Assembly (NCBI GenBank): GCA_946614405.1
Contig: CAMOGZ010000034.1
Span: forward strand, 1 to 10,362
Length of the DNA stretch: 10,362 bases
DNA from: an uncultured Eubacterium sp.
GTDB taxonomy: Bacteria > Bacillota > Clostridia > Peptostreptococcales > Anaerovoracaceae
Direction of reading: 5' to 3'
Position numbers and translations under genes: made by a program
Notes under the pieces: generated by a model
What the model was told of the DNA's origin: nothing
The model's database searches: none
The model's input: only the letters and a program-made list of their open reading frames with translations
Shown here: positions 1 to 6,485 of the stretch, one piece after another
How positions within the stretch are numbered: the stretch's first letter is position 1
Layout: each line of letters begins with the position of its first letter

Positions 1-16
1 TACTTCTTTAGAAGTA
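1..16. repeat. Perfect inverted repeat at the window edge
   Basis: The first 16 bases read TACTTCT-TT-AGAAGTA, a perfect palindrome with 7-base arms and a 2-base centre. It lies about 24 bases upstream of the -35 element proposed for the PLP enzyme gene. It could be an operator for that gene, or the end of a structure belonging to an upstream gene outside the window. The 2-base loop and weak following T-run argue against an ordinary terminator. Confidence 0.45.
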
Positions 17-39
17 CTTTGTCAATGACGCCAAAACAG

Positions 40-68
40 TTGCACCGCGGAGATCGCTGCGATACAAT
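40..68 (+). promoter_or_regulatory. Probable promoter of the PLP-dependent enzyme gene
   Basis: TTGCAC (40-45) and TACAAT (63-68) are separated by 17 bases, a vegetative sigma-factor arrangement with a weak -35 and a 5/6 -10. Transcription would start near 75. That leaves a leader of about 20 bases that holds a perfect AAGGAGGT ribosome binding site at 80-87, seven bases before the ATG at 95. A TATAAT at 74-79 is a better -10 match but has no -35 and would start the transcript inside the ribosome binding site. Confidence 0.5.
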
Positions 69-94
69 GACACTATAATAAGGAGGTAATCACC

Positions 95-1108
95 ATGACA
101 CTGGGAAAAGATAAGATACAATTTCTGCACACGCCCACTCCCCTGACCCGGCTGGACCGGATCAGCGAGGACCTGGGGATCGACCTGTGGCTGAAGCGGG
201 ACGACCTCACGGACTTTGGCACCGGCGGAAACAAGCTCCGCAAGCTGGAGTATTTCATCAAAGACGCTCTGGATCAGGGCGCAACCATGCTGCTGACCGT
301 GGGCGGCGCCCAGACCAATCACGGCCGCCTCACCGCCGCCGTGGCTGCCAAGTTCGGGCTGAAATCCGCCATCGTGGCGGTGGACCCCTACCCCGGCGAG
401 ATCTCTGCCAACCTTCTGCTGGACGGCATCATGGACTGCCATGTCTATCTGGTGAAGGATGAGGGAGACTCTCCGCTGGATACCGCTGTGGCCCGCGTCA
501 CCGCTGAGTGGGAGGCCAAAGGCGAGAAGGTCTACTACATTCCCATGGGCGGCTCCAACGAGCTGGGAGCCCTGGGCTATTACGACTGCGCCGTGGAACT
601 CGCAAAGCAGTGCCAGGAGATGGGGCTTTCCGATCCCCATGTGATCTCCACCGTGGGCAGTATGGGGACCTACATCGGTCTTGCCACCGCCATCGCAAAT
701 GAAAACCTGCCCCTGCGCCTCACCGGCATCGGCATCCTGCCCTACCGCGACATCCGCAGGAGCGCAGCCAAATACTATGAAAGGGTAAAGACAGCCTACT
801 CCCTTACCGCAGAGCTTGGGCCGGAAGACTTTGATGCCACGTCAGATTACGACTACGGCGCATACAATAATCCGGTAGAAGACGTCAGGGATTCCATTTA
901 TTACATGGGCCGGATGGAAGGCATCATCCTGGATCCCTGCTACACCGGCAAGACCTTTAACGCCATCCGGAAGATGGTGGCAGAGGGCCGGATCCCTCAG
1001 GGCGAGACCGTCATCATGCTCCACACCGGCGGCATCCCCGGCATCTACACCAAACACCATCGCATCGAGATGGAGAAAGAACTGATGGATCACATCCACA
1101 TCATCTGA
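95..1108 (+). CDS. PLP-dependent D-cysteine desulfhydrase / ACC deaminase family protein
   Basis: This 337-residue protein has the usual full length of the family (tryptophan synthase beta-like, fold type II PLP enzymes). Such enzymes break D-cysteine into pyruvate, H2S and ammonia, or deaminate 1-aminocyclopropane-1-carboxylate; they are cytoplasmic. The PLP lysine is probably K47 in the GGNKLRKLE motif. GGAQTNH (70-76), the phosphate-binding GSMGTYIGLA (188-197) and LHTGGIPGIY (309-318) are further family motifs. Threonine (T311) at the LHTGG position favours D-cysteine desulfhydrase-like activity over true ACC deaminase, which carries Leu there in characterised enzymes (from memory). The start at 95 is fixed by AAGGAGGT seven bases upstream. 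The gene is probably a single transcription unit, since a hairpin terminator follows 12 bases after the stop and the next gene converges on it. The family is secure; the exact substrate is not, and another D-amino acid is possible. Confidence 0.9.
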   Translation: MTLGKDKIQFLHTPTPLTRLDRISEDLGIDLWLKRDDLTDFGTGGNKLRKLEYFIKDALDQGATMLLTVGGAQTNHGRLTAAVAAKFGLKSAIVAVDPYPGEISANLLLDGIMDCHVYLVKDEGDSPLDTAVARVTAEWEAKGEKVYYIPMGGSNELGALGYYDCAVELAKQCQEMGLSDPHVISTVGSMGTYIGLATAIANENLPLRLTGIGILPYRDIRRSAAKYYERVKTAYSLTAELGPEDFDATSDYDYGAYNNPVEDVRDSIYYMGRMEGIILDPCYTGKTFNAIRKMVAEGRIPQGETVIMLHTGGIPGIYTKHHRIEMEKELMDHIHII

Positions 1109-1113
1109 TCGCA

Positions 1114-1148
1114 TAGTAAAACGCCCCTCGAAGGAGGGGCGTCAGTTA
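1114..1148. terminator. Bidirectional intrinsic terminator
   Basis: Arms 1121-1129 and 1134-1142 (ACGCCCCTC / GAGGGGCGT) form a perfect 9-base-pair GC-rich stem with a GAAG loop. Read on the minus strand, the stem is followed by TTTTACT, a fair U-run that ends the DUF5685/J-protein operon. Read on the plus strand it is followed by CAGTTATTT, a poorer tract. It sits between two converging genes and probably serves both. Confidence 0.8.
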
Positions 1149-1160
1149 TTTCATATTGAA

Positions 1161-1841
1161 TTAGCACCAGCAGAATGGATTGGGCAGGCAGAAGCACAGC
1201 GGCAGGGCCATGCAAAGGTCTGCATCGGAATTCCGATTCTGGTTGTAGCCATACTGATCCGAACGCTGCCGGAACAGCTGACCCGCACCGGAGTTTGCCA
1301 TCTGCTGATAGATCTCCCGGTACTGCTGGTTGCCGGGATCCATACTGATGGCCTGATTCACGTTGGCCAGGGCGTCCTGGATATATCCCTTCTTGTAGGA
1401 CAAAACGCCGCTGAGGAAGAACCATTCTGCATCGTGGTTCCGGCTGTTGATCAGCATCTGCTCGGCAGAATACAGGTCGTTGGCATCCAGTGCCATGCGG
1501 ATCTGATTATAGTCTGTAGCGGATCCGGAGTTTCCGGAATAGCCACTGTTGTAGCTACTGTTATAGCTGCTCTGATATCCTCCGGATGTCCCGCCGCCGT
1601 AGTGGCTGGAGCCGGGTCCATAGGTGGTGGATCCGCCGGAGTAACTGCTTCCGGAGTTTCTGGTGAGCATGTCGTATGCCTCGTTGATCTCCTGCAGTTT
1701 CTCCTGGGCAAGGTCCGCCAGAGGGTTCCCCTGGTACTTGTCCGGGTGGTATTTCTTCACCAGTTCGTGGTATGCCGCCTTGATCTCCGCCTCGGAAGCT
1801 CCCTTAGAAAGGCCTAATACCGCATATGGATCGTTTATCAT
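1161..1841 (-). CDS. J-domain (DnaJ-like) protein with TPR-like segment and Cys-rich tail
   Basis: This 226-residue protein starts with a complete J domain (about 3-60), including the HPD motif at 32-34 that stimulates Hsp70/DnaK ATPase. A flexible Ser/Gly/Tyr-rich linker spans about 62-109. A TPR-like helical pair follows at about 112-185 ([14 protein letters not shown], then [20 protein letters not shown]). The last 17 residues carry five cysteines (210, 216, 218, 224, 226). It lacks the DnaJ zinc finger and C-terminal substrate domains, so it is a class III J-protein rather than the housekeeping DnaJ. The start at 1841 has AAGGAG seven bases upstream and lies inside the end of the DUF5685 gene, a 38-base overlap that suggests translational coupling. 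It may recruit DnaK to the DUF5685 protein. The client and the role of the cysteines are unknown. Confidence 0.88.
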   Translation of the reverse strand: MINDPYAVLGLSKGASEAEIKAAYHELVKKYHPDKYQGNPLADLAQEKLQEINEAYDMLTRNSGSSYSGGSTTYGPGSSHYGGGTSGGYQSSYNSSYNSGYSGNSGSATDYNQIRMALDANDLYSAEQMLINSRNHDAEWFFLSGVLSYKKGYIQDALANVNQAISMDPGNQQYREIYQQMANSGAGQLFRQRSDQYGYNQNRNSDADLCMALPLCFCLPNPFCWC

Positions 1842-2682
1842 CGTCTCTCTCCTTTCCCTTCAGCACATCGTCGGTGATCCGGCGAAGGCCCAGGAAAATA
1901 ACATTGTCCAGTATGTCTTTGTTCTTGCGGAACTCAAGAAGGTCGTAGGCTTTCGCCATTTCCCCAAGGTAATGGTACAGCGCAGGCTCTGCCATCTCCA
2001 CTGCCTTCTCCCGGCTCTGGATCCCCAGATCCACGATGGGATTGAAGCGGAACTCCCGCATGTCGTCCTCGAAGTCATCCATGATATCCAGGAGGTACAG
2101 CCACTTCCCCAGGTTATCCGCGAAGGTGTACACCGTGCGGAGCTGCTCGGAGGGAATGTTGTATCCCGTGAACACCGCCGCCATCACCTTGCCGAAGCAC
2201 TCGGACATCTCCTTGACGTTGGACTTGCCCTGGACCTCCTGCGCATAGAGCTGCTGCAGGTTGGTGTGGATGATGTCCGCCACCTCCGGATGGAGCTTGC
2301 GCGCCTTCTGGTACTTCTTCTCCAGGCGGAGGAGCTTGGCCTCCCAGGATGCCTTCTCATTGTCCCTGACGTCATCCATGAAATTCTCATAGCCCAGGAT
2401 GATCATCATGTCGGAAGCATACTTGATGGCCTGCTCGTAGGCTTCCACCGGCTTCCTGGCGATGGGATGCATGATGCAGTGCTTGTACTCCAGGTGATCG
2501 TCTCCTCCGGTCAGGGCGCCCAGGAACATGGCAAGGAAGGCCATGTCATTACTGAGCCACAGGCGCGCGATCTGTCCGTAGTTCTCTCCGATCTCCTTAC
2601 AAAGCCCACAGTAATATCCATTATATAATTCAAATTCCCGGACCCTAAGCTCCGGTTTCTCTGGTAAAATGTAACCTAACAT
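1804..2682 (-). CDS. DUF5685 family protein, function unknown
   Basis: This 292-residue, mostly helical protein opens with a segment typical of the DUF5685 family ([20 protein letters not shown], then [10 protein letters not shown]). Two cysteine/histidine pairs, C25/C28 and C69/H72, could hold a metal ion or iron-sulfur cluster. Two acidic motifs stand out: DDVRD at 103-107, and DIMDDFEDD at 199-207 preceded by [11 protein letters not shown]. The second resembles the second Asp-rich motif of squalene/phytoene synthases. No signal peptide or clear membrane segment is visible. It is first in an operon with the J-domain gene. The start at 2682 has AGGTG about eight bases upstream. The family name rests on recalled N-terminal motifs. 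The synthase-like reading is my inference; a metal-binding scaffold served by the J-protein is equally open. Confidence 0.8.
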   Translation of the reverse strand: MLGYILPEKPELRVREFELYNGYYCGLCKEIGENYGQIARLWLSNDMAFLAMFLGALTGGDDHLEYKHCIMHPIARKPVEAYEQAIKYASDMMIILGYENFMDDVRDNEKASWEAKLLRLEKKYQKARKLHPEVADIIHTNLQQLYAQEVQGKSNVKEMSECFGKVMAAVFTGYNIPSEQLRTVYTFADNLGKWLYLLDIMDDFEDDMREFRFNPIVDLGIQSREKAVEMAEPALYHYLGEMAKAYDLLEFRKNKDILDNVIFLGLRRITDDVLKGKERDDDKRSICGIRPF

Positions 2683-2712
2683 ATATCACACCTCATTATC
2701 ACAATACATTAG

Positions 2713-2741
2713 ATGATAACCCATAAATGTAAAGATTTCAA
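2713..2741 (-). promoter_or_regulatory. Promoter of the DUF5685/J-protein operon
   Basis: On the minus strand, TTGAAA (2741-2736) and TATCAT (2718-2713) are separated by exactly 17 bases, a good vegetative promoter (5/6 at each element). The start of transcription would be near 2706, giving a leader of about 24 bases before the ATG at 2682. Confidence 0.7.
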
Positions 2742-2784
2742 GACTTCTGTGTGATAAATGTCGGAATTCCGCTATTCGAATTGG

Positions 2785-2813
2785 TTGACATAATACTTAT
2801 TACTTGTTACAAT
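2785..2813 (+). promoter_or_regulatory. Strong promoter of the GH25 lysozyme gene
   Basis: A perfect TTGACA (2785-2790) and TACAAT (2808-2813) lie 17 bases apart, with an extended -10 TG at 2805-2806. Transcription would begin near 2820, leaving a leader of about 48 bases. This promoter lies inside the reading frame extended back to 2751, so translation must start downstream, supporting the ATG at 2868. Confidence 0.8.
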
Positions 2814-2840
2814 TGTGATATCAGTAAAATAGGGAAGCAT

Positions 2841-2854
2841 GGGCGTTTGCGCCC
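2841..2854 (+). other. Leader hairpin beside the lysozyme ribosome binding site
   Basis: GGGCG-TTTG-CGCCC forms a perfect 5-base-pair GC stem with a 4-base loop. It ends five bases before the GGAG (2859-2862) that precedes the ATG at 2868. Such a stem could stabilise the leader or modulate access of the ribosome. It is too short to be a terminator and has no U-run. Confidence 0.5.
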
Positions 2855-2867
2855 GAATGGAGTCATT

Positions 2868-4529
2868 ATGATTAGCAGAAAAAGAATACTGATTATCGCA
2901 GGTCTTCTGTTGGCTGCGCTGTTTTTGTGCACCCAGACCTGCTTTGCCGCCAAGACTTCCACCATCAACGGAGTCAAGTACACCCACCCCAGCAAATACC
3001 AGTCCGCGGACTATAAGGTGCTGCTTGGCGTGGATGTCTCCTACTGGCAGTACGACATCGACTGGGATAAAGTAAAGAAGGACGGCGTGGACTTTGCCAT
3101 CATCCGCATCGGCTACACCGGAAGTGACTCTTTCAATCAGTACCTGGACAGCTATGCCCTGAAGAACATCAAGAACGCATACGCTGCCGGTGTGAATGTG
3201 GGGATCTACTTCTGGTCCGAGGCCTGCACCGAGAATGAGGCCAAGGCAGAAGCCAACTGGGTCATCCGTCAGCTGAAGTCCTACAAGAGCAAGATCACCC
3301 TGCCCGTGGCCATGGACTATGAGTTCGCCTCGGGACACCGGTCCACCAAGAAGTTCAACAGCATGACCAAGACCAAAGCCCGCAAGCAGTTCACCAAGAA
3401 CGCCAAGGCTTTCATGGATCAGATCGCTTCCGCCGGATACACCCCCATGTTCTATTCCTATCGGAGCCTGGTGGATGAGACCTTCAACTCCAGCGGCTAC
3501 AAAATCAATATGGCCAGCATCCTCAGCAAGTACAAGTTCTGGCTGGCCCAGTACAGCACCGACAATTCCTATTACGGCAAGTTCGAGATCTGGCAGCACA
3601 CCAGTTCCGGAACCGTCAAGGGAATCAGCGGACGCTGCGACCGGGACTTCTGGTATTACAATGAGAATAACGAGACCACCGAGTCCGGCACCACTTCCAT
3701 GAAGGACTGCAAAGTCAATCTGAAGTATGCCCAGATGAAGTACACCAAGAAACGGCTGGAACCCACCGTCACCGTCACCAAAGGCAAGAAGACCCTGACG
3801 AAAGGCACGGATTATCAGGTGCTCTACTTCAATAATGTGAAGAAAGGCACCGCCTACGCCATGGTCCGGGGAATCGGCAAATATTCCAATGCCGTACTGA
3901 AGCCCTTCACCATCGGCAAGGTGAATAAACTGGATCCTTCCGAGGTGGCCAAGAATGCCGTCACCCCCACCAGTCTCACCCGCCCTGCAGTCCTGAAGTT
4001 CAAAGCGACCTGGACACCGGTGACAGACGCCGACGGATACCAGATCCGCTACGCAGACAATAAGGCCTTCAAGAATTCCAAGACGGCGCTCTCTTCCAAG
4101 GGCACCTATTCATCCAAAACCGTGGCCAGCAAGATCAACGCCACCAAGCTCTACGTGAAGATGCGCTGCTTCGCCCTGCGGGACGGCAAACGAGTCTACG
4201 GAAAATACGGCGCCGTAAAGACCGTGAAGATCGTCAACACGCCCCCCGCTCCGGAGAACGCCAAAGTAAAGAAGACCAAGAAATACAAGTTCAAGCTGAC
4301 CTGGACGCCGGTACCCACCGTCTCCGGCTATGAGATCCAGTACGCCGACAACAAGAAAATGAAGAAGAAAAAGGCCGTCCTCATCGAGGACGCCACCCTC
4401 TCCCGCAAAACCATCAAGAGCGAGCTGAAGGTGGACACCGTCTACACCCGCATCCGCGCCTACATCATCGTAGATGGCAAGAAACACTTCGGTGCCTGGA
4501 GCACCAAACTGTCCGTGAAGATCAAGTAG
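2868..4529 (+). CDS. Secreted GH25 lysozyme with C-terminal Ig/FnIII-like domains
   Basis: This 553-residue protein has a Sec signal peptide (RKR at 4-6, hydrophobic 8-20, likely cleavage after CFAA near 28). A GH25 (Chalaropsis-type) muramidase domain follows at about 50-263, which in this family cleaves the MurNAc-GlcNAc bond of peptidoglycan. Its expected acidic residues are visible: D56 in GVDVSYWQ and D150/E152 in AMDYEF. Next comes a YDG/Ig-like repeat (about 280-350, GTDYQVLYFNN). Two related fibronectin-III-like domains follow (about 373-456 and 464-553), which share TWTPV and YADNK. The C-terminal half is very rich in lysine, which may favour binding to an anionic wall. No LPxTG, SLH or choline-binding repeat is seen, so it is probably released or held by charge. 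The start at 2868 is chosen because of GGAG five bases upstream, the signal peptide and the promoter position. Roles in wall turnover or against competitors are both possible. Confidence 0.9.
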   Translation: MISRKRILIIAGLLLAALFLCTQTCFAAKTSTINGVKYTHPSKYQSADYKVLLGVDVSYWQYDIDWDKVKKDGVDFAIIRIGYTGSDSFNQYLDSYALKNIKNAYAAGVNVGIYFWSEACTENEAKAEANWVIRQLKSYKSKITLPVAMDYEFASGHRSTKKFNSMTKTKARKQFTKNAKAFMDQIASAGYTPMFYSYRSLVDETFNSSGYKINMASILSKYKFWLAQYSTDNSYYGKFEIWQHTSSGTVKGISGRCDRDFWYYNENNETTESGTTSMKDCKVNLKYAQMKYTKKRLEPTVTVTKGKKTLTKGTDYQVLYFNNVKKGTAYAMVRGIGKYSNAVLKPFTIGKVNKLDPSEVAKNAVTPTSLTRPAVLKFKATWTPVTDADGYQIRYADNKAFKNSKTALSSKGTYSSKTVASKINATKLYVKMRCFALRDGKRVYGKYGAVKTVKIVNTPPAPENAKVKKTKKYKFKLTWTPVPTVSGYEIQYADNKKMKKKKAVLIEDATLSRKTIKSELKVDTVYTRIRAYIIVDGKKHFGAWSTKLSVKIK

Positions 4530-4553
4530 CGGCCGGTAACGGATGAAATGACT

Positions 4554-4624
4554 AAAGACAACAGAAAAACCCCGGAGACTGTCTGAGCCGTAAGGCGAGT
4601 TTCTCCGGGGTTCTGTTGTCTTTT
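4554..4624. terminator. Large bidirectional terminator between lysozyme gene and potD
   Basis: Left arm 4554-4578 and right arm 4602-4624 pair over more than 20 bases (AAAGACAACAG and ACCCCGGAGA with TCTCCGGGGT and CTGTTGTCTTT), with three extra A's bulged in the left arm. The 23-base loop holds a small GCC-GTAA-GGC hairpin. The right arm ends in TTTT for the plus strand, and the minus-strand reading has a T5 run after GGGG. It serves the converging lysozyme gene and pot operon. Confidence 0.85.
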
Positions 4625-4627
4625 AGC

Positions 4628-5704
4628 TTACTCCGACTTGAATATCTTCCAGTATTTACTGAACAGGTCGTCTCCTTCGGGGCCCACATCCCGCAGGGAT
4701 TCGCAGCGGGACAGGACTTCTTCATCTGGGAAGAGGTACGGATTGTTCCGGTCTTCCGGCTCCATCATTTCGCGAGCGGCTTTGTTGGGCGTACTGTAGG
4801 TCAGGTACTCGTAGTTGATGAAGGCGATGTCGGGACGGCACATGAAATCGATCCACTTCTCCGCGTTTTCTTTGTGGAAGGCGTTGGACGGGATCACCCA
4901 GCAGTCCTGGAAGATCTCGGTACCCTCCTTGGGGATACAGAAGTCCAGGTCGGGGTTCAGCTCCTGGCTGTACAGGAGCTCGCCGTTCCAGACCACGCCA
5001 AGGTCTGCGGAGTTTCCGATGAGCAGGTCTCTGGCGGAATCGTTGGCGTATTTATATACCAATGGTTTCTGGGCGATCAGGTGCTTGGAGGCTTCGTCCA
5101 GTTCGGTTTCCTTGATGGAGTTCAGGGAATAGCCCAGAGATTTCAGGCTGGCGCCCATGGTATCCCGAAGACTGTCCTGCATCAGCATCTTACCCTTGTA
5201 GTCTTTGTTCCACATGTCTGCCCAGGAGGTGATGGCACCCTCGCCGAGCTTCTTCTTATTATACATGATCCCCATGATGCCGATCTGGTACGGGACAGAG
5301 TACTTGTTCCCGGGGTCATAGCTGGCATCGGCGATCTTCAGATAGGCCGGATCGATGTTCTTGTAATTCTCCATTGATGCGGTGTCGATCTCCTGCAGGA
5401 GGCCTTCCCCGACCATACGCTCGATCATATAGTCCGAGGGACAGAGCACATCGTAGACCCCTGCGCGGTTCTTGATGACAGGATACATCTCCTCCACGGT
5501 ATCGAAGGTGTCAAGGATCACATCCAGCCCGGTTTCTTCTTCAAACATATCCACCACTACGGGATCCATGTAATCACCGTAGCAGAACACTCTTACCTGA
5601 TTCGGCTTGCCGCCTCCGCAGCCGGTGAGCAGCGCAGGTGACGCCAGCACCAGCGCCAGAAGCAGAGGAAGCAGAAGCATTCTCTTACCCTTGTGCAACT
5701 TCAT
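4628..5704 (-). CDS. potD: Polyamine-type ABC transporter substrate-binding lipoprotein PotD
   Basis: This 358-residue protein has a lipoprotein signal peptide: KGKR, a Leu/Ala-rich core at 10-25, and lipobox LTGC with C29 as the lipidated residue. It would be anchored on the outer face of the membrane to capture substrate for PotABC. PotD/PotF-like segments are present: VFCYGDYMDP (39-48), CPSDYM (88-93), WNGELLYS (239-246) and STPNKAA (304-310). D177 in MQDSLRDTMG, W239 and D267 match binding positions of E. coli PotD by eye. The second binding Trp position is F265, and the late Gln position appears as L337, so specificity may be altered. The start at 5704 is chosen for GAGGAGGAG eight bases upstream; a TTG at 5725 is less likely. 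It overlaps potC by 20 bases and is last in the operon. Spermidine/putrescine is the default substrate; a related cation is possible. Confidence 0.9.
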   Translation of the reverse strand: MKLHKGKRMLLLPLLLALVLASPALLTGCGGGKPNQVRVFCYGDYMDPVVVDMFEEETGLDVILDTFDTVEEMYPVIKNRAGVYDVLCPSDYMIERMVGEGLLQEIDTASMENYKNIDPAYLKIADASYDPGNKYSVPYQIGIMGIMYNKKKLGEGAITSWADMWNKDYKGKMLMQDSLRDTMGASLKSLGYSLNSIKETELDEASKHLIAQKPLVYKYANDSARDLLIGNSADLGVVWNGELLYSQELNPDLDFCIPKEGTEIFQDCWVIPSNAFHKENAEKWIDFMCRPDIAFINYEYLTYSTPNKAAREMMEPEDRNNPYLFPDEEVLSRCESLRDVGPEGDDLFSKYWKIFKSE

Positions 5705-6485
5705 AGAAAAACTCCTCCTCCTCAACTTTACGGTCCGATGCGAAATTCACCACGGAAAGGATCACCAGAACCACGATGAAGATCACCGTGGAAAGAGCGA
5801 ACAAAGTCGGCCGGATGCCCACCTTCACCTGACTGTAGATCAGGGTGGAGATGGTGTTGATCCCGGCGCCGCGAGTGAAGTGGGTCACCACGAAGTCATC
5901 CACGGACATAGTGAATGCCAGCAGGAACCCGGATACGATGCCGGGACGGATGTCCGGCAGCACTACTTTGCGGAAGGCATAGCCCGGGGATGCCCCCAGG
6001 TCCAGCGCCGCCTCGTAGGTGCTCATTCCAAGCTGCTTGAACTTAGGCATCACCGACAGGATCACATAAGGAATGCTGAAAGTGATGTGAGCCAGAAGCA
6101 CGGTTCCCCAGTTCAGGTAGAAACCGAAGGCGATGAAGGACAGCATCAGGGAAATACCCGTGACAATGTCCGCATTCAGCAGCGGAATATTATTGAAGCC
6201 CATGATGACCGTCTGGCTCCGGCGGCTCATGGCGATGATGCCCATGCAGGCCATGGTTCCAATGATGGTGGCGATGATGGAACTCACGATGGCGATGGAG
6301 AAGGTGTTCCAGATGGCCGAGAGCATCTGCTCGTCGCGGAACATCTCCTTATACCACTTCAGTGAGAAGCCCGCCCACTTGAACATGGACTTGCTCTCGT
6401 TGAAGGAGAAAACCATCAGCGTCACAATGGGCAGATAGAGGAACAACATGATGATGACCAGGTAAATTGATTTGACTGCTTTCAT
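5685..6485 (-). CDS. potC: Polyamine-type ABC transporter permease PotC
   Basis: This 266-residue inner-membrane permease has about six transmembrane segments (roughly 7-27, 62-85, 100-122, 128-146, 183-200, 230-247). The cytoplasmic EAA coupling loop is clear at 158-183 (YEAALDLGASPGYAFRKVVL followed by PDIRPGI). This loop contacts the ATPase PotA. Length and motifs match PotC/PotI of the spermidine/putrescine import systems. The ATG at 6485 shares an ATGA with the potB stop, a 4-base overlap. GGGGAGGGG lies about eight bases upstream, so translation is probably coupled. The 3' end overlaps the potD start by 20 bases. The acidic tail (EEEEFF, 255-260) has no obvious role. Confidence 0.93.
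   Translation of the reverse strand: MKAVKSIYLVIIMLFLYLPIVTLMVFSFNESKSMFKWAGFSLKWYKEMFRDEQMLSAIWNTFSIAIVSSIIATIIGTMACMGIIAMSRRSQTVIMGFNNIPLLNADIVTGISLMLSFIAFGFYLNWGTVLLAHITFSIPYVILSVMPKFKQLGMSTYEAALDLGASPGYAFRKVVLPDIRPGIVSGFLLAFTMSVDDFVVTHFTRGAGINTISTLIYSQVKVGIRPTLFALSTVIFIVVLVILSVVNFASDRKVEEEEFFYEVAQG

Larger units (their letters stand above)
2684..2820. repeat. Four copies of TGTGATA in the divergent intergenic region
   Basis: The 7-mer TGTGATA occurs at 2750-2756 and 2814-2820 on the plus strand. On the minus strand it occurs at 2684-2690 and 2697-2703, seen as TATCACA on the plus strand. One minus-strand copy lies beside the DUF5685 ribosome binding site, and one plus-strand copy directly follows the -10 of the lysozyme promoter. 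They may be half-sites of a shared regulator, or chance in AT-rich DNA. Confidence 0.35.

Noticed and set aside
74-79. TATAAT as the -10 of the first gene
   Set aside because: No -35 at a suitable distance, and the start of transcription would fall inside the Shine-Dalgarno sequence.
1494-1668. Ser/Gly/Tyr-rich repeats in the J-protein linker as a DNA repeat or CRISPR-like array
   Set aside because: The repetition comes from low-complexity SSYNSGY-type codons with no constant unit length or spacers.
1663-2628. 321-codon open frame on the plus strand opposite DUF5685
   Set aside because: It lies antisense to a clear conserved gene, its translation resembles no family I know, and the frame is kept open by the codon bias of the real gene.
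2751-2867. N-terminal extension of the lysozyme reading frame from 2751
   Set aside because: It would place translation start upstream of a near-perfect promoter (2785-2813) and hide the signal peptide; ATG 2868 has its own ribosome binding site.
2772-3599. 275-codon minus-strand frame opposite the lysozyme
   Set aside because: It is a shadow of the GH25 domain with a Gly/Val/Leu-rich composition and no family motif.
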